Shown: piece by piece, positions 25,218-33,846 of the stretch
Layout of the letters: every line of letters begins with the position of its first letter
Position numbering within the stretch: the stretch's first letter is position 1
Assembly (NCBI GenBank): GCA_045601245.1
Contig: JAZRZH010000003.1
Span: 1 to 47,661 of the forward strand
Direction of reading: 5' to 3'
Length of the DNA: 47,661 nucleotides
DNA from: Cacconaster sp045601245
GTDB taxonomy: Bacteria; Bacteroidota; Bacteroidia; Bacteroidales; UBA932
Position numbers and translations under genes: made by a program
The notes under the pieces: generated by a model
Databases searched by the model: none
What the model saw: the letters and a program-made list of their open reading frames with translations, nothing else
What the model was told of the DNA's origin: nothing

Positions 25218-26516
25218 ATGCAGTCACGGTTCGATACAGCGCTGGGCCGCCTTTCCGGAAGACCGGACGGGCGGCCCGCCGTTTTGCTGGCGGTAAGCGG
25301 AGGTGTCGATTCGATGGTGATGGCACATCTGGCACTCGCCAGCGAAGTGCCGTCAAAAGTGTGCGTCGCACATATGAATTTTTCGCTCAGGGGCGATGAG
25401 AGCGATGGAGACGAAGCACTCGTGAAGCAGTGGTGCAGCGAACACGGAGTGCAGTTTTTCTCCAAGAAAGTCGATACACAGGCATACGCAGGACAGCGGG
25501 GAATCTCTATTGAGATGGCTGCCCGCGAACTGCGATATTCCTGGTTCGATCAGTTGCTAGAAGAGAATGGGCTTGACTGCGTATGCGTGGCTCACAATCT
25601 CAACGACAGCGCGGAAACGACGATACTAAACCTCCTCCGCGGCACAGGCCTCAAGGGCATCACCGGCATTAGGCCGAAGAATGGCCGCATCATCCGGCCG
25701 ATGCTTGAATTCCCTCGCAGCGAGATTTCCAGATATGCCATGAAGAATGCGGTCAAATTCCGCGTGGATTCAACTAATCTTGAATCGGAGTATTCCCGCA
25801 ACCGTATCCGCAACGAAGTGTTCCCGCATTTCGAGCGTATCAATCCGTCATTCCTGCAGAGCCTCACGGTCTCAATGGAGCATTTCACCGAGGCCCAGGA
25901 TTATATAGACGCTCATATGCAAGATGAGGAGCCGGCATTCCTCAGGGAGGAAGACGGCGTTCTCAAACTTGACATCGAAGCGCTGAAGAACGACAGATCC
26001 CGCAGCTACAGGATGTTCGACATACTTTCACGCTACGGCTTCAACGCCGCCCAGGTCAGACAGATCGAGGAGGCAATGGATGCCGGTAGCGGCAAGCGCT
26101 TCAACTCCCCTACCCATACCCTGGTGCGCGACAGGAAGACGCTCAACATATACCCGCTCGAAGCTGACCCCGAGTTCACGATCGAGGTGAACATTATGGA
26201 CAAACCTGAGGATTTCGACCCGAAGGCAGCTCCGCAGGGCGTACTTTATGTCGATGCAGACAAGTTGACGCTGCCGCTCAAATGCCGCGGATGGAAGGCT
26301 GCGGACCGCTTCAGGCCATTCGGAATGAAGGATTTCCGCAAACTGAGCGACTTTTTCAGCGACCTGAAACTGGATGTGGAGCAGAAAAAACGGCAGCGCA
26401 TAGTCACTACACTGGACGCCGACGGCGCCGAACAGGTTGTCTGCATCGCCGGCGTGCGCATAGACGACCGGTACCGCGTCACATCCATCACAAAGAGGGT
26501 GGCGGTGATCGAATAA
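25218..26516 (+). CDS. tilS: tRNA(Ile)-lysidine synthetase
   Basis: TilS converts the wobble C34 of the AUA-reading tRNA-Ile to lysidine, an essential step. The PP-loop ATP pyrophosphatase motif is AVSGGVDSM at 25-33, followed by HMNFSLRGDESDGDE and AHNLNDSAETTILNLLRGTGLKG. The central and C-terminal substrate-binding domains (LKCRGWKAADRFRPFGMKDFRKLSDFFSDLK) are present, so the protein is full length at 432 residues. It starts 4 bases after the DUF3078 gene. The next promoter begins just after its stop. Confidence 0.95.
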   Translation: MQSRFDTALGRLSGRPDGRPAVLLAVSGGVDSMVMAHLALASEVPSKVCVAHMNFSLRGDESDGDEALVKQWCSEHGVQFFSKKVDTQAYAGQRGISIEMAARELRYSWFDQLLEENGLDCVCVAHNLNDSAETTILNLLRGTGLKGITGIRPKNGRIIRPMLEFPRSEISRYAMKNAVKFRVDSTNLESEYSRNRIRNEVFPHFERINPSFLQSLTVSMEHFTEAQDYIDAHMQDEEPAFLREEDGVLKLDIEALKNDRSRSYRMFDILSRYGFNAAQVRQIEEAMDAGSGKRFNSPTHTLVRDRKTLNIYPLEADPEFTIEVNIMDKPEDFDPKAAPQGVLYVDADKLTLPLKCRGWKAADRFRPFGMKDFRKLSDFFSDLKLDVEQKKRQRIVTTLDADGAEQVVCIAGVRIDDRYRVTSITKRVAVIE

Positions 26517-26519
26517 TTA

Positions 26520-26551
26520 TTTGCTATTTATCTCTTAATGACTTATCTTTG
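26520..26551 (+). promoter_or_regulatory. Bacteroidota promoter of rimP-nusA-infB
   Basis: TTTG (26520-26523), a 20-base spacer and TATCTTTG (26544-26551) match the Bacteroidota consensus. Transcription would start near 26558, giving a leader of about 80 bases. Confidence 0.65.
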
Positions 26552-26572
26552 CAGCCGTAAAGATGAAGTGTG

Positions 26573-26621
26573 CAAGGGGGCCTGATGGTCCCCTTGTCTA
26601 TTGATATACCGGGCAGTCCGG
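26573..26621 (+). promoter_or_regulatory. Structured 5' leader of the rimP-nusA-infB operon
   Basis: A 10-bp hairpin joins 26573-26582 and 26587-26596 (core CAAGGGG/CCCCTTG, one G-T, loop TGAT). A smaller CCGG/CCGG hairpin follows at 26609-26621. No T-tract follows the large stem, so it is not an intrinsic terminator. Other bacteria have leader elements before this operon; I cannot match this one to a named family. It may bind a protein of the operon, such as NusA. Confidence 0.45.
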
Positions 26622-26637
26622 AAACAGAAAAAAGATT

Positions 26638-26904
26638 ATGATAGCAAAGGAATTGATAGCAGCGATTGCAGAGGAGTACCTCGCAGATACACCGCTCGCG
26701 CTTGTTAAGGTCAAGGTCAGCAAGGACAACGACATAGACGCCACCATCACCCGTGAGGATGCCGGTGTCACAATCGACGACTGCGTGGCGCTCAGCCGCC
26801 ACATCGAATCCAAACTCGACCGCGACAAGGAGGACTTCTCCCTCACCGTCGGCTCCGCACGCCGCAAGACCATCGGCAAGTCCGAGGACGACGATGACGA
26901 ATAA
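26638..26904 (+). CDS. rimP: Truncated ribosome maturation factor RimP-like protein, N-terminal domain only, 88 aa
   Basis: RimP helps mature the 30S ribosomal subunit. The visible 74 residues match its N-terminal domain: an N-terminal helix, VKVKVSKDNDIDATITREDAGVTIDDCVALSRHIESKLDRD, and a closing strand FSLTVGSA. In Bacteroidota the protein normally continues for about 70 residues with an SH3-like domain; here it ends in a charged tail RRKTIGKSEDDDDE. NusA begins only 41 bases after the stop, so there is no room for a frameshifted remainder. Position before nusA and infB is the conserved one, which supports the identity. Whether the N-terminal domain alone works is unknown. Confidence 0.85.
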   Translation: MIAKELIAAIAEEYLADTPLALVKVKVSKDNDIDATITREDAGVTIDDCVALSRHIESKLDRDKEDFSLTVGSARRKTIGKSEDDDDE

Positions 26905-26945
26905 TATCTGGAAATAATTACAATTAAAAATATAACTTTACTGAA

Positions 26946-28184
26946 ATGGAAGGTTTGAACCTTATCAGCTCATTTGCTGATTTCAAAGAACAGAAAAGCA
27001 TTGACCGCCCTACTATGATGAGCGTGCTGGAGGATGTATTCCGCACGCAGCTCGCAAGGATGTATGGCGAGACAGCCGAGTTCGACATCATTATCAATAT
27101 TGACAAGGGTGACTTGGAAATTTGGCGCAACCGCACTGTCGTAGAAGAAGTTGAAGATCCCGCAAGGGAAATCTCTATTGACGAGGTACGCAAGATCGAC
27201 GATTCATACGAAATAGGCGAGGAATACCCGGAAGAGGTGAAACTCGCTGATTTCGGCCGCCGCGGCATCCTCAACATCAGACAGAACCTCTCCGGCAGGA
27301 TAATGGACATCGAGAAAGCCAATCTCTTCAACAAATACCGCGAAAAGGTCGGTGAAATCCTCGTGGGCGAAGTTTATCAGGCCTGGAAGAAAGAGGTTCT
27401 CGTAATGGATGAGGACGGCAATGAACTCGTTCTCCCTAAGACAGAGCAGATTCCTACCGACTTCTTCCGCAAGGGGGACACCGTCAAAGCCGTCATTTCC
27501 AATGTCGAGATGAAAAACAACACTCCGGTCATCACACTTTCACGTACTTCCACCGTATTTCTGGAGAGACTTTTCGAGCAGGAGGTACCTGAAATCTTCG
27601 ACGGTCTCATCACAATCAAGAAGGTTGTCAGAATGCCGGGTGAGCGTGCCAAGATTGCCGTCGAGTCATACGACGACCGCATCGACCCTGTAGGAGCATG
27701 CGTAGGCGTCAAGGGATCCCGCATCCACGGCATCGTCCGCGAACTCCGCAACGAGAACATCGATATCATCAACTGGACATCCAACACACAACTGCTCGTC
27801 AGCCGCGCCCTCAGCCCGGCCAAGATCAGCTCTATGGAAATCGACGAGGCCGGCAAGAAGATCCGCGTCAACCTCAAGCCGTCCGAGGTTTCCCTCGCCA
27901 TCGGCAAGAACGGAAGCAACATAAAGCTTGCCGGAATGCTCGCTGGCTATGACATCGACGTCTACAGGGATGTCGAGGAGACCGAAATCGATGAGGAGGA
28001 CGTTCTCCTTGATGAATTCAACGATGAGATCGAGCAGTGGATCATCGACGCCCTCAAGTCAATCGGGTGCGATACCGCCAAGAGCGTTCTTGCCCTTCCG
28101 ATCGATGAACTCGTGAAGCGCGCCGATCTCGAAGAGGAGACCGCTGAGGAGGTTCAGAATATCCTCAAGTCCGAATTCGAGTAA
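26946..28184 (+). CDS. nusA: Transcription termination/antitermination factor NusA
   Basis: NusA binds RNA polymerase and nascent RNA and controls pausing, termination and antitermination. Its N-terminal polymerase-binding domain covers about 1-125, an S1 domain follows (GEILVGEVYQAWKKEVLV), then two KH domains with PVGACVGVKGSRIHGIVREL and SLAIGKNGSNIKLAGML. The C-terminus has a short acidic and helix-hairpin-like region ending EVQNILKSEFE rather than the two repeats of E. coli, usual for this phylum. Length 412. It follows the rimP-like gene by 41 bases, and infB begins 52 bases further on. Confidence 0.97.
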   Translation: MEGLNLISSFADFKEQKSIDRPTMMSVLEDVFRTQLARMYGETAEFDIIINIDKGDLEIWRNRTVVEEVEDPAREISIDEVRKIDDSYEIGEEYPEEVKLADFGRRGILNIRQNLSGRIMDIEKANLFNKYREKVGEILVGEVYQAWKKEVLVMDEDGNELVLPKTEQIPTDFFRKGDTVKAVISNVEMKNNTPVITLSRTSTVFLERLFEQEVPEIFDGLITIKKVVRMPGERAKIAVESYDDRIDPVGACVGVKGSRIHGIVRELRNENIDIINWTSNTQLLVSRALSPAKISSMEIDEAGKKIRVNLKPSEVSLAIGKNGSNIKLAGMLAGYDIDVYRDVEETEIDEEDVLLDEFNDEIEQWIIDALKSIGCDTAKSVLALPIDELVKRADLEEETAEEVQNILKSEFE

Positions 28185-28200
28185 TCCTCACGTCGGAAAC

Positions 28201-28208
28201 TAAATTTG
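28201..28208 (+). promoter_or_regulatory. Candidate internal promoter of infB
   Basis: TAAATTTG in the nusA-infB gap matches TAnnTTTG, with an infB ATG 28 bases later and a GGGAG ribosome site between them. It may give infB extra transcription. No -33 element was seen. Confidence 0.35.
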
Positions 28209-28236
28209 TAAAAACATAAAAACGGGAGTAAAAAAT

Positions 28237-31080
28237 ATGGCAGAAGGAACAATCAGAATCAACAAAGTACTGAAGGATTTCAATATCGGAACGGGAACTC
28301 TGGCCGAGTTCTTCAAGAAAAAGAATATCGACATAGAAGTAACCCCAACCGGCAAGATTCCGGAGGATGTATATGCCATCGTGGCCAAGGAATTCGGCAA
28401 GGAGCAGATTCTCAAGGAGCAGTCACGCAAAGTAGCCATCAAGGTAAAGGAGATTACCGAGATCGAGAATTCACGCACCTACGCTGAAGAGACGGAACCT
28501 GAGAAGGAGGTCATTATCAAGACCAATGTCCTTACGGAACCGGCAGCAACCAGGAAGAGCGAACCGGCCAAGGCCGAAAAGCAGCCAGCAGATACTCCCG
28601 CTGCACCTCAGATGGCTGCCGAACAGGCAAAGCCGGAGACCAGTGCCGAACCTGAAACGGCTGTTGAAACTCCAACTCCGGCAACTCCAGTTCAGGAAGT
28701 CGAGCCCTCTCCCGCAAAGCCTGAGCTCAAGGTGATAGGAAAGATTAACCTTGACGCACCTAAGAAAGAAACCCAAAAAGCTGAGGCTTCGAAGCCTGCA
28801 GAAAAGACGGAACAAACACCTGAAAAGCCGGCAGAACCGATTCCAGCAAAACCTGCGGAAGAGGTAAAGCCTATCAGGGAAGTTCCCGAGCATATTGAGA
28901 CCAAGGTTGAGAAACTCGCAGGTCCGAAGATAGCAGGTACCATCGACCTCTCCCAGTTTGAGAGGAAGCCGTCACATTCCGACCACGACAAAAAGGACAA
29001 GGGCAAACGCGAACGCATCAAGAAGGGCGGCAGCGCAAAGGTCGATGTCAACAATACAGCAGGAAGCAACAAACGCGACAACAACAATAACGGCAATAAC
29101 AACCGTCCTAACAACGACAACAGGAGCGGCAAGCCGTCAAAGAAGGAGCGCTTCAAGGCCCTGAAGACAGAAGTCAACGAAGACGAGGTACAGAAGCAGA
29201 TCAAGGAGACCTACGCAAGGATGGTCGAAGGCAAAGGCAAGACCAAGACTTCGAAGCACCGCCGTGAAAAGCGCGAGGAGGTCTTCCAGAAGATGCAGGA
29301 AGAGCAGGAAATGCAGGAGTTGACCAACAATGTATTGAAGGTCACTGAATTCGTCACCGTCAACGAACTCGCCATTATGATGAACAACACCCCTGTGGTC
29401 AAGGTCATCGAGGCCTGTATGAACCTCGGCCTGATGGTATCCATCAACCAGCGTCTTGACGCAGAGGCACTCGTGCTCGTCGCCGAGGAATTCGGATATA
29501 AGATCGAATTCGTGAAACCTGAGACCCAGAGCGCCATCGAGGAAGTCGAGGACTCCGAAGAGGATCTCCTCCCACGTCCTCCTATCGTCACGGTGATGGG
29601 ACACGTCGACCACGGCAAGACTTCCCTCCTCGACCACATCCGCAAGACAAATGTTATCGCAGGCGAGGCAGGCGGTATCACCCAGCATATCGGTGCATAC
29701 AGCGTTGTACTCAACGACGGACGCCACATCACTTTCCTCGACACCCCTGGTCACGAAGCATTCACCGCAATGCGTGCCCGCGGCGCAAAGGTCACCGACC
29801 TTGCCATCATCATCGTCGCAGCCGATGACGCCGTGATGCCTCAGACAATCGAGGCCATCAACCACGCACAGGCCGCAGGTGTCCCGATGATCTTTGCAAT
29901 AAACAAAATAGACAAGCCTGGTGCAAATCCTGACAAGATCAAGGAGCAGCTCGCAAATATGAACATCCTCGTGGAGGACTGGGGCGGCAAGTACCAGTGC
30001 CAGGAAATCTCCGCGAAGAAGGGTCTCAACGTAGACCTTCTCCTCGACAAGGTACTCCTCGAAGCCGATATGCTCGACCTCAAGGCCAACCCTAACAAGC
30101 ACGGTGTGGGAAGCGTCATCGAGTCATCTCTTGACAAGGGCCGCGGCTACCTCGCAACTGTCCTCGTACAGAGCGGCACACTCCATATCGGAGACGTGAT
30201 GATCGCAGGCTGCTACACCGGCCGCATCAAGGCAATGTTCAACGAGCGCGGCCAGAAAGTGACTGAAGCCGGACCTTCAACGCCGGTATCCATCCTCGGC
30301 CTCAACGGCGCACCTACTGCAGGTGACACCCTCAACACTATGGACGACGAGAAGGAGGCACGCGACATCGCCAACAAGCGCGAACAGCTCATCCGCATTC
30401 AGGGTCTCAAGACCCAGACACACATCACCCTCGAGGAGATCGGACGCCGTATCGCACTCGGCAACTTCCAGGAGCTCAACATCATCGTCAAGGCCGACGT
30501 GGACGGCTCCATCGAAGCCCTCTCAGACTCCCTCATCAAACTCTCCACAGAAGAGATTCACGTCAATGTCATCCATAAGGCAGTCGGTGCCATCTCCGAA
30601 TCCGATGTCCTGCTGGCCGTCGCATCCAACGCCATCATCATCGGCTTCCAGGTCCGCCCTATGCCGAATGCACGCAAACTTGCCGAGAAGGAATCCATCG
30701 AAATCCGACTTTACTCCGTCATCTACGACGCCATCGAGGAGGTCAAGAGCGGTATCGAGGGTATGCTTGCTCCTGAACAGAAGGAAGAGATTACAGCGAC
30801 CGCAGAGGTACGCGAGACCTTCAAGATCTCAAAGGTCGGCACAATCGCCGGATGTATGGTCAAGGAAGGAAAGCTCCTCAGGACTTCAAAGATCCGCGTA
30901 ATCCGCGAAGGCATCGTCATCTACACCGGTGTCCTCGGCTCATTGAAGAGATTCAAGGACGACGTCAAGGAGGTCGCTTCCGGATTCGACTGCGGTCTGA
31001 ATGTGGAGAACTTCAACGATATCAAGATCGGCGATATCGTGGAGGCATACGACATCGTCGAGATCAAGCGCAAACTCTAA
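28237..31080 (+). CDS. infB: Translation initiation factor IF-2, 947 aa
   Basis: IF-2 is the GTPase that brings initiator tRNA to the ribosome. An N-terminal IF2_N domain (TIRINKVLKDFNIGTGTLAEFFKKKNI) comes first. A long linker of about 80-330 is rich in Pro, Ala, Glu and Lys and ends in an Asn-rich stretch, typical of Bacteroidota. A second IF2_N-like region precedes the G domain, with G1 GHVDHGKT at 455-462, then DTPGHE and NKID. Domains II-IV follow to the end. Its stop overlaps the stop of the convergent folP gene by three bases. There is no intrinsic terminator between them. Confidence 0.97.
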   Translation: MAEGTIRINKVLKDFNIGTGTLAEFFKKKNIDIEVTPTGKIPEDVYAIVAKEFGKEQILKEQSRKVAIKVKEITEIENSRTYAEETEPEKEVIIKTNVLTEPAATRKSEPAKAEKQPADTPAAPQMAAEQAKPETSAEPETAVETPTPATPVQEVEPSPAKPELKVIGKINLDAPKKETQKAEASKPAEKTEQTPEKPAEPIPAKPAEEVKPIREVPEHIETKVEKLAGPKIAGTIDLSQFERKPSHSDHDKKDKGKRERIKKGGSAKVDVNNTAGSNKRDNNNNGNNNRPNNDNRSGKPSKKERFKALKTEVNEDEVQKQIKETYARMVEGKGKTKTSKHRREKREEVFQKMQEEQEMQELTNNVLKVTEFVTVNELAIMMNNTPVVKVIEACMNLGLMVSINQRLDAEALVLVAEEFGYKIEFVKPETQSAIEEVEDSEEDLLPRPPIVTVMGHVDHGKTSLLDHIRKTNVIAGEAGGITQHIGAYSVVLNDGRHITFLDTPGHEAFTAMRARGAKVTDLAIIIVAADDAVMPQTIEAINHAQAAGVPMIFAINKIDKPGANPDKIKEQLANMNILVEDWGGKYQCQEISAKKGLNVDLLLDKVLLEADMLDLKANPNKHGVGSVIESSLDKGRGYLATVLVQSGTLHIGDVMIAGCYTGRIKAMFNERGQKVTEAGPSTPVSILGLNGAPTAGDTLNTMDDEKEARDIANKREQLIRIQGLKTQTHITLEEIGRRIALGNFQELNIIVKADVDGSIEALSDSLIKLSTEEIHVNVIHKAVGAISESDVLLAVASNAIIIGFQVRPMPNARKLAEKESIEIRLYSVIYDAIEEVKSGIEGMLAPEQKEEITATAEVRETFKISKVGTIAGCMVKEGKLLRTSKIRVIREGIVIYTGVLGSLKRFKDDVKEVASGFDCGLNVENFNDIKIGDIVEAYDIVEIKRKL

Positions 31081-31874
31081 AGGAGAGCGCTTCTTGTAGC
31101 GGCCACGTCGTGGACGCGCAGAATGGATGCACCGCCCCGCACCGCGAGACGGTGCATTTCATTTGTGATGCGGAGGGCATCCTCACTGCCTGCGGCGGCG
31201 CCTGTCATCCTCTTGCGGGAGATCCCGACCAGGATCGGGCGTCCGAAGCACTGCAATTCATCCAGCCGCTCCAGAAGCGTGATGCACTCCTCCCTGCCCT
31301 TCGAGAATCCGAATCCGGGGTCCAGAATCCACTCCTCCACCCCGCAGGCATCCGCACGTAGCGCGAAATCCTCGAAATAACGGCGGACCGATGCAACGAT
31401 ATCGTCATAGCGATACTCGTCGTGCATTGTGAGGAAGCTGCCGCAGCGGTGCATCGCGACATACTGCAGGCCGAGCATCCCGGCAGTGGAGAGCATCCGG
31501 CTATCCTCCGTCCCCGCGGAAATGTCATTCACAATAAAATCGCCTACTATGTCATACGCCCTGCGCACAACCCCGGAGCGGAACGTATCAATGGAGAGCC
31601 GTTTGCTTGCATACTCCCCCGCCCATATCTTCAGGACGGGTTCCAAGCGCTCCCACTCCACGCTCTCAGTGACATATTCCGCACCCGGACGGGACGATAC
31701 AGCACCGACGTCGATGATATCGGCGCCGTCCGCCAGAAGTTGTGATACCCTTGTGCGAAAAGCCTCCTCCGAGGCGGCCCGGCTTCCAGTATAGAACGAA
31801 TCGCCATTCACATTCACGATTCCCATCAATCTGACATCAGCGGAGTGCATAATCGGATAATTTCTTAGAATCAT
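31077..31874 (-). CDS. folP: Dihydropteroate synthase, 265 aa
   Basis: FolP joins p-aminobenzoate to the pterin in folate synthesis and is the sulfonamide target. The TIM-barrel motifs are MGIVNVNGDSFYTGSR, DVGAVSSRPGA, IVGDFIVNDISAG, WILDPGFGFSKG, ILVGISRKRM and a terminal LRVHDVAATR. The first motif differs from the standard NVTPDSF by having NG for TP. Start ATG 31874 fits the overlapping promoter at 31901-31908; ATG 31850 is an alternative and both keep the core. It diverges from tmk, and its stop overlaps that of infB. Confidence 0.9.
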   Translation of the reverse strand: MILRNYPIMHSADVRLMGIVNVNGDSFYTGSRAASEEAFRTRVSQLLADGADIIDVGAVSSRPGAEYVTESVEWERLEPVLKIWAGEYASKRLSIDTFRSGVVRRAYDIVGDFIVNDISAGTEDSRMLSTAGMLGLQYVAMHRCGSFLTMHDEYRYDDIVASVRRYFEDFALRADACGVEEWILDPGFGFSKGREECITLLERLDELQCFGRPILVGISRKRMTGAAAGSEDALRITNEMHRLAVRGGASILRVHDVAATRSALL

Positions 31875-31889
31875 TTCAAAACAGATTCT

Positions 31890-31908
31890 TAACTTTGTGA
31901 CAAAGTTA
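31890..31908. promoter_or_regulatory. Palindromic overlapping divergent promoters of folP and tmk
   Basis: TAACTTTG at 31890-31897 (plus, for tmk) and its exact inverse CAAAGTTA at 31901-31908 (minus, TAACTTTG, for folP) are separated only by TGA. Both match TAnnTTTG and point across each other. The predicted starts fall inside the opposite box. Confidence 0.7.
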
Positions 31909-31918
31909 TGCAATATTT

Positions 31919-32584
31919 ATGCTGATAGTACTCGAAGGCCTTGACGGAGCGGGAAAATCCACACAGCTCCGTATGATTTCAGAATATATGTCCCAATCGG
32001 GGAAACAGGTGGATTTCCTCCATTTCCCGCGCTACGACGCACCGGTCTTCGGCGAAATGATCGCCGGATTCCTGCGCGGCGATTACGGATCGATAAACCA
32101 GGTTCACCCGCAGATAGTGGCGCTCCTCTTCGCTGAGGACAGGCGCACGGCCGCAGAATCGCTGCGCAAAATGCTCGCGGACGGACATTGCGTCATACTG
32201 GACCGCTATGTCTATTCGAACATCGCCTTCCAGTGCTCGAAGCTCGCGGACCCGGAGAAGGCCGAAGCGCTCCGCAACTGGATTCTTGACGTCGAATACA
32301 ATCAGTTCGGCATCCCTGTCCCTGACCTTAACATATTCCTCGACGTGCCCATCTCCTTTGTTGACGAGAACCTTCACAATGAGCGTGAAGGCAGCGACCG
32401 CGACTACCTGGATGGCAAGAAGGACATCCACGAGGCGGATATCGAGTTCCAGAAGAAGGTGCGCGCCATCTATCTTGACCAGTGCCGACGCGACAGCGGA
32501 TTCATCCGCATAGAATGCTCTGACGAAAAGGGCGCAATGCTGCCGGCAGAAAAGATTTTTGAAAAAATCAGGGCTGTACTATGA
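31919..32584 (+). CDS. tmk: Thymidylate kinase
   Basis: The enzyme phosphorylates dTMP to dTDP. The P-loop is LEGLDGAGKST at 5-15, followed by the DR motif in LDRYVYSNIAFQCSK and a C-terminal helix. The acceptor-binding region has FPRYD and GEMIAGFLRGDYG. At 221 residues it is a standard TMP kinase with an expanded lid (HNEREGSDRDYLDGKKDIHE). The stop overlaps the MauE-like gene start by four bases. Confidence 0.93.
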   Translation: MLIVLEGLDGAGKSTQLRMISEYMSQSGKQVDFLHFPRYDAPVFGEMIAGFLRGDYGSINQVHPQIVALLFAEDRRTAAESLRKMLADGHCVILDRYVYSNIAFQCSKLADPEKAEALRNWILDVEYNQFGIPVPDLNIFLDVPISFVDENLHNEREGSDRDYLDGKKDIHEADIEFQKKVRAIYLDQCRRDSGFIRIECSDEKGAMLPAEKIFEKIRAVL

Positions 32585-33786
32585 ACGGACTCCATAAATT
32601 CGTCCGAATCCTTTTCGGCTTGACATTCATCATTTCCGGCTTCACCAAACTGATTGACCCTGTCGGGACAGCTCTTGTGGTCAAGGAGTATTTCTCGTTC
32701 ATGCACCTGATGTTCCTCAGCCCGTTCGCGACGGCATTCGCCGTCACGATGTCAGCGCTCGAGATGCTCACCGGAATATGCATCCTCAACAGCATCCGAC
32801 TTAAGGTATTCTCATTCATCGGTATGGTAATGATGGTTGCTTTCACACTTGTGACCGTCTATCTTGTGGCATACAACCCTATCAAAGACTGCGGCTGCTT
32901 CGGAGAGGTGATACACCTCACCAACTGGCAGTCGCTCGCAAAGAACCTCGTTCTGCTACCGATGAGCATATTCATTTTTGTATGGAGCTTCAAAATAGCT
33001 GAAAAAGCCTCCGCAGCGTTCGACTGGACGGCAGCCGCAGTATTCGCCGCATTTGCCGCAGCCATCGCCCTGGATGCACTGCGGGACATCCCGAGGATGG
33101 ATTTCACCGCATACAACATCGGAACTGATATGAGCCGCATCACCGGAAGCGGCAGCACATCCTTCGAAACCACTTTCATCTACGAAAAAGATGGCGTGGA
33201 GCGGGAGTTCTCACTTGACTCACTGCCCGGTGACGATTGGACATTCGTGGACGCCAGAACCGAAATGACAGCCGGGGACGCATCCGAAGCGATGGCCGAT
33301 ATAGCATTGAGAGATGTAAGCGGCACTTATCATAACGACATTTTCCTGGCAGAAGGTCCTATGGTGGCCGCCATCGTACGGGACAATGCATCAATGGACA
33401 AAGCACACTGGGATGCCATTTCACATCTGAAGGCTGATCTGTCACTGCACGATACGCCGTTCTACGTTTTTTCAGACGATGCTGCGATACCGGAAGGTTT
33501 CGAAGACAACCTGATGCTTGCGGACAGGAAATCCCTGATTACATTGCTGCGGTCCAACGGTGGTGCCGTATACTTCAATGACGGCATTATTACCAGAAAA
33601 TGGTCAGCAAGACGGATTGCAGCAAGAAAAGTATCAGAAGTTACGGAAGAAGATCCGGATATAACACTGGCCGCGAGTGACCTGGCCGGCAAATTGTTTG
33701 CAATGGCAGTGTTATGCTCCCTGACATTTCTTATCATCATTTTCCTGGTGATACGGAAGGCGGCATTTCACAGTAAATTTGAATAA
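32581..33786 (+). CDS. DoxX/MauE-like membrane protein (BT_3928-type), 401 aa
   Basis: The N-terminal half has four transmembrane helices (starting FVRILFGLTFIISGFTKLIDPVG) with KDCGCFGEVI between helices, which is the redox CxC loop of MauE/DoxX relatives. A further helix follows, then a soluble thioredoxin-like-sized domain of about 200 residues and a last transmembrane helix near the C-terminus. MauE-type proteins aid disulfide formation in the periplasm; a role in periplasmic thiol redox is therefore likely. It follows tmk with a four-base overlap. The protein ends in a basic cytoplasmic tail. Confidence 0.8.
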   Translation: MNGLHKFVRILFGLTFIISGFTKLIDPVGTALVVKEYFSFMHLMFLSPFATAFAVTMSALEMLTGICILNSIRLKVFSFIGMVMMVAFTLVTVYLVAYNPIKDCGCFGEVIHLTNWQSLAKNLVLLPMSIFIFVWSFKIAEKASAAFDWTAAAVFAAFAAAIALDALRDIPRMDFTAYNIGTDMSRITGSGSTSFETTFIYEKDGVEREFSLDSLPGDDWTFVDARTEMTAGDASEAMADIALRDVSGTYHNDIFLAEGPMVAAIVRDNASMDKAHWDAISHLKADLSLHDTPFYVFSDDAAIPEGFEDNLMLADRKSLITLLRSNGGAVYFNDGIITRKWSARRIAARKVSEVTEEDPDITLAASDLAGKLFAMAVLCSLTFLIIIFLVIRKAAFHSKFE

Positions 33787-33801
33787 TTATAAAATAAAGA
33801 C

Positions 33802-33809
33802 TATATTTG
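33802..33809 (+). promoter_or_regulatory. Bacteroidota -7 promoter box for the reverse rubrerythrin gene
   Basis: TATATTTG lies 37 bases before the ATG at 33847, in the AT-rich gap after the MauE-like gene. Confidence 0.55.
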
Positions 33810-33846
33810 TAGACGGAAATATTACCTACAACTAAATGTTATCATT

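Noticed and set aside
29137..30102. A 321-codon open frame on the minus strand
   Set aside because: It lies antisense to the GTPase domain of infB and shows no motif.
33787..33846. Possible terminator after the MauE-like gene
   Set aside because: The AT-rich gap holds no stem; only the promoter box of the next gene is visible.
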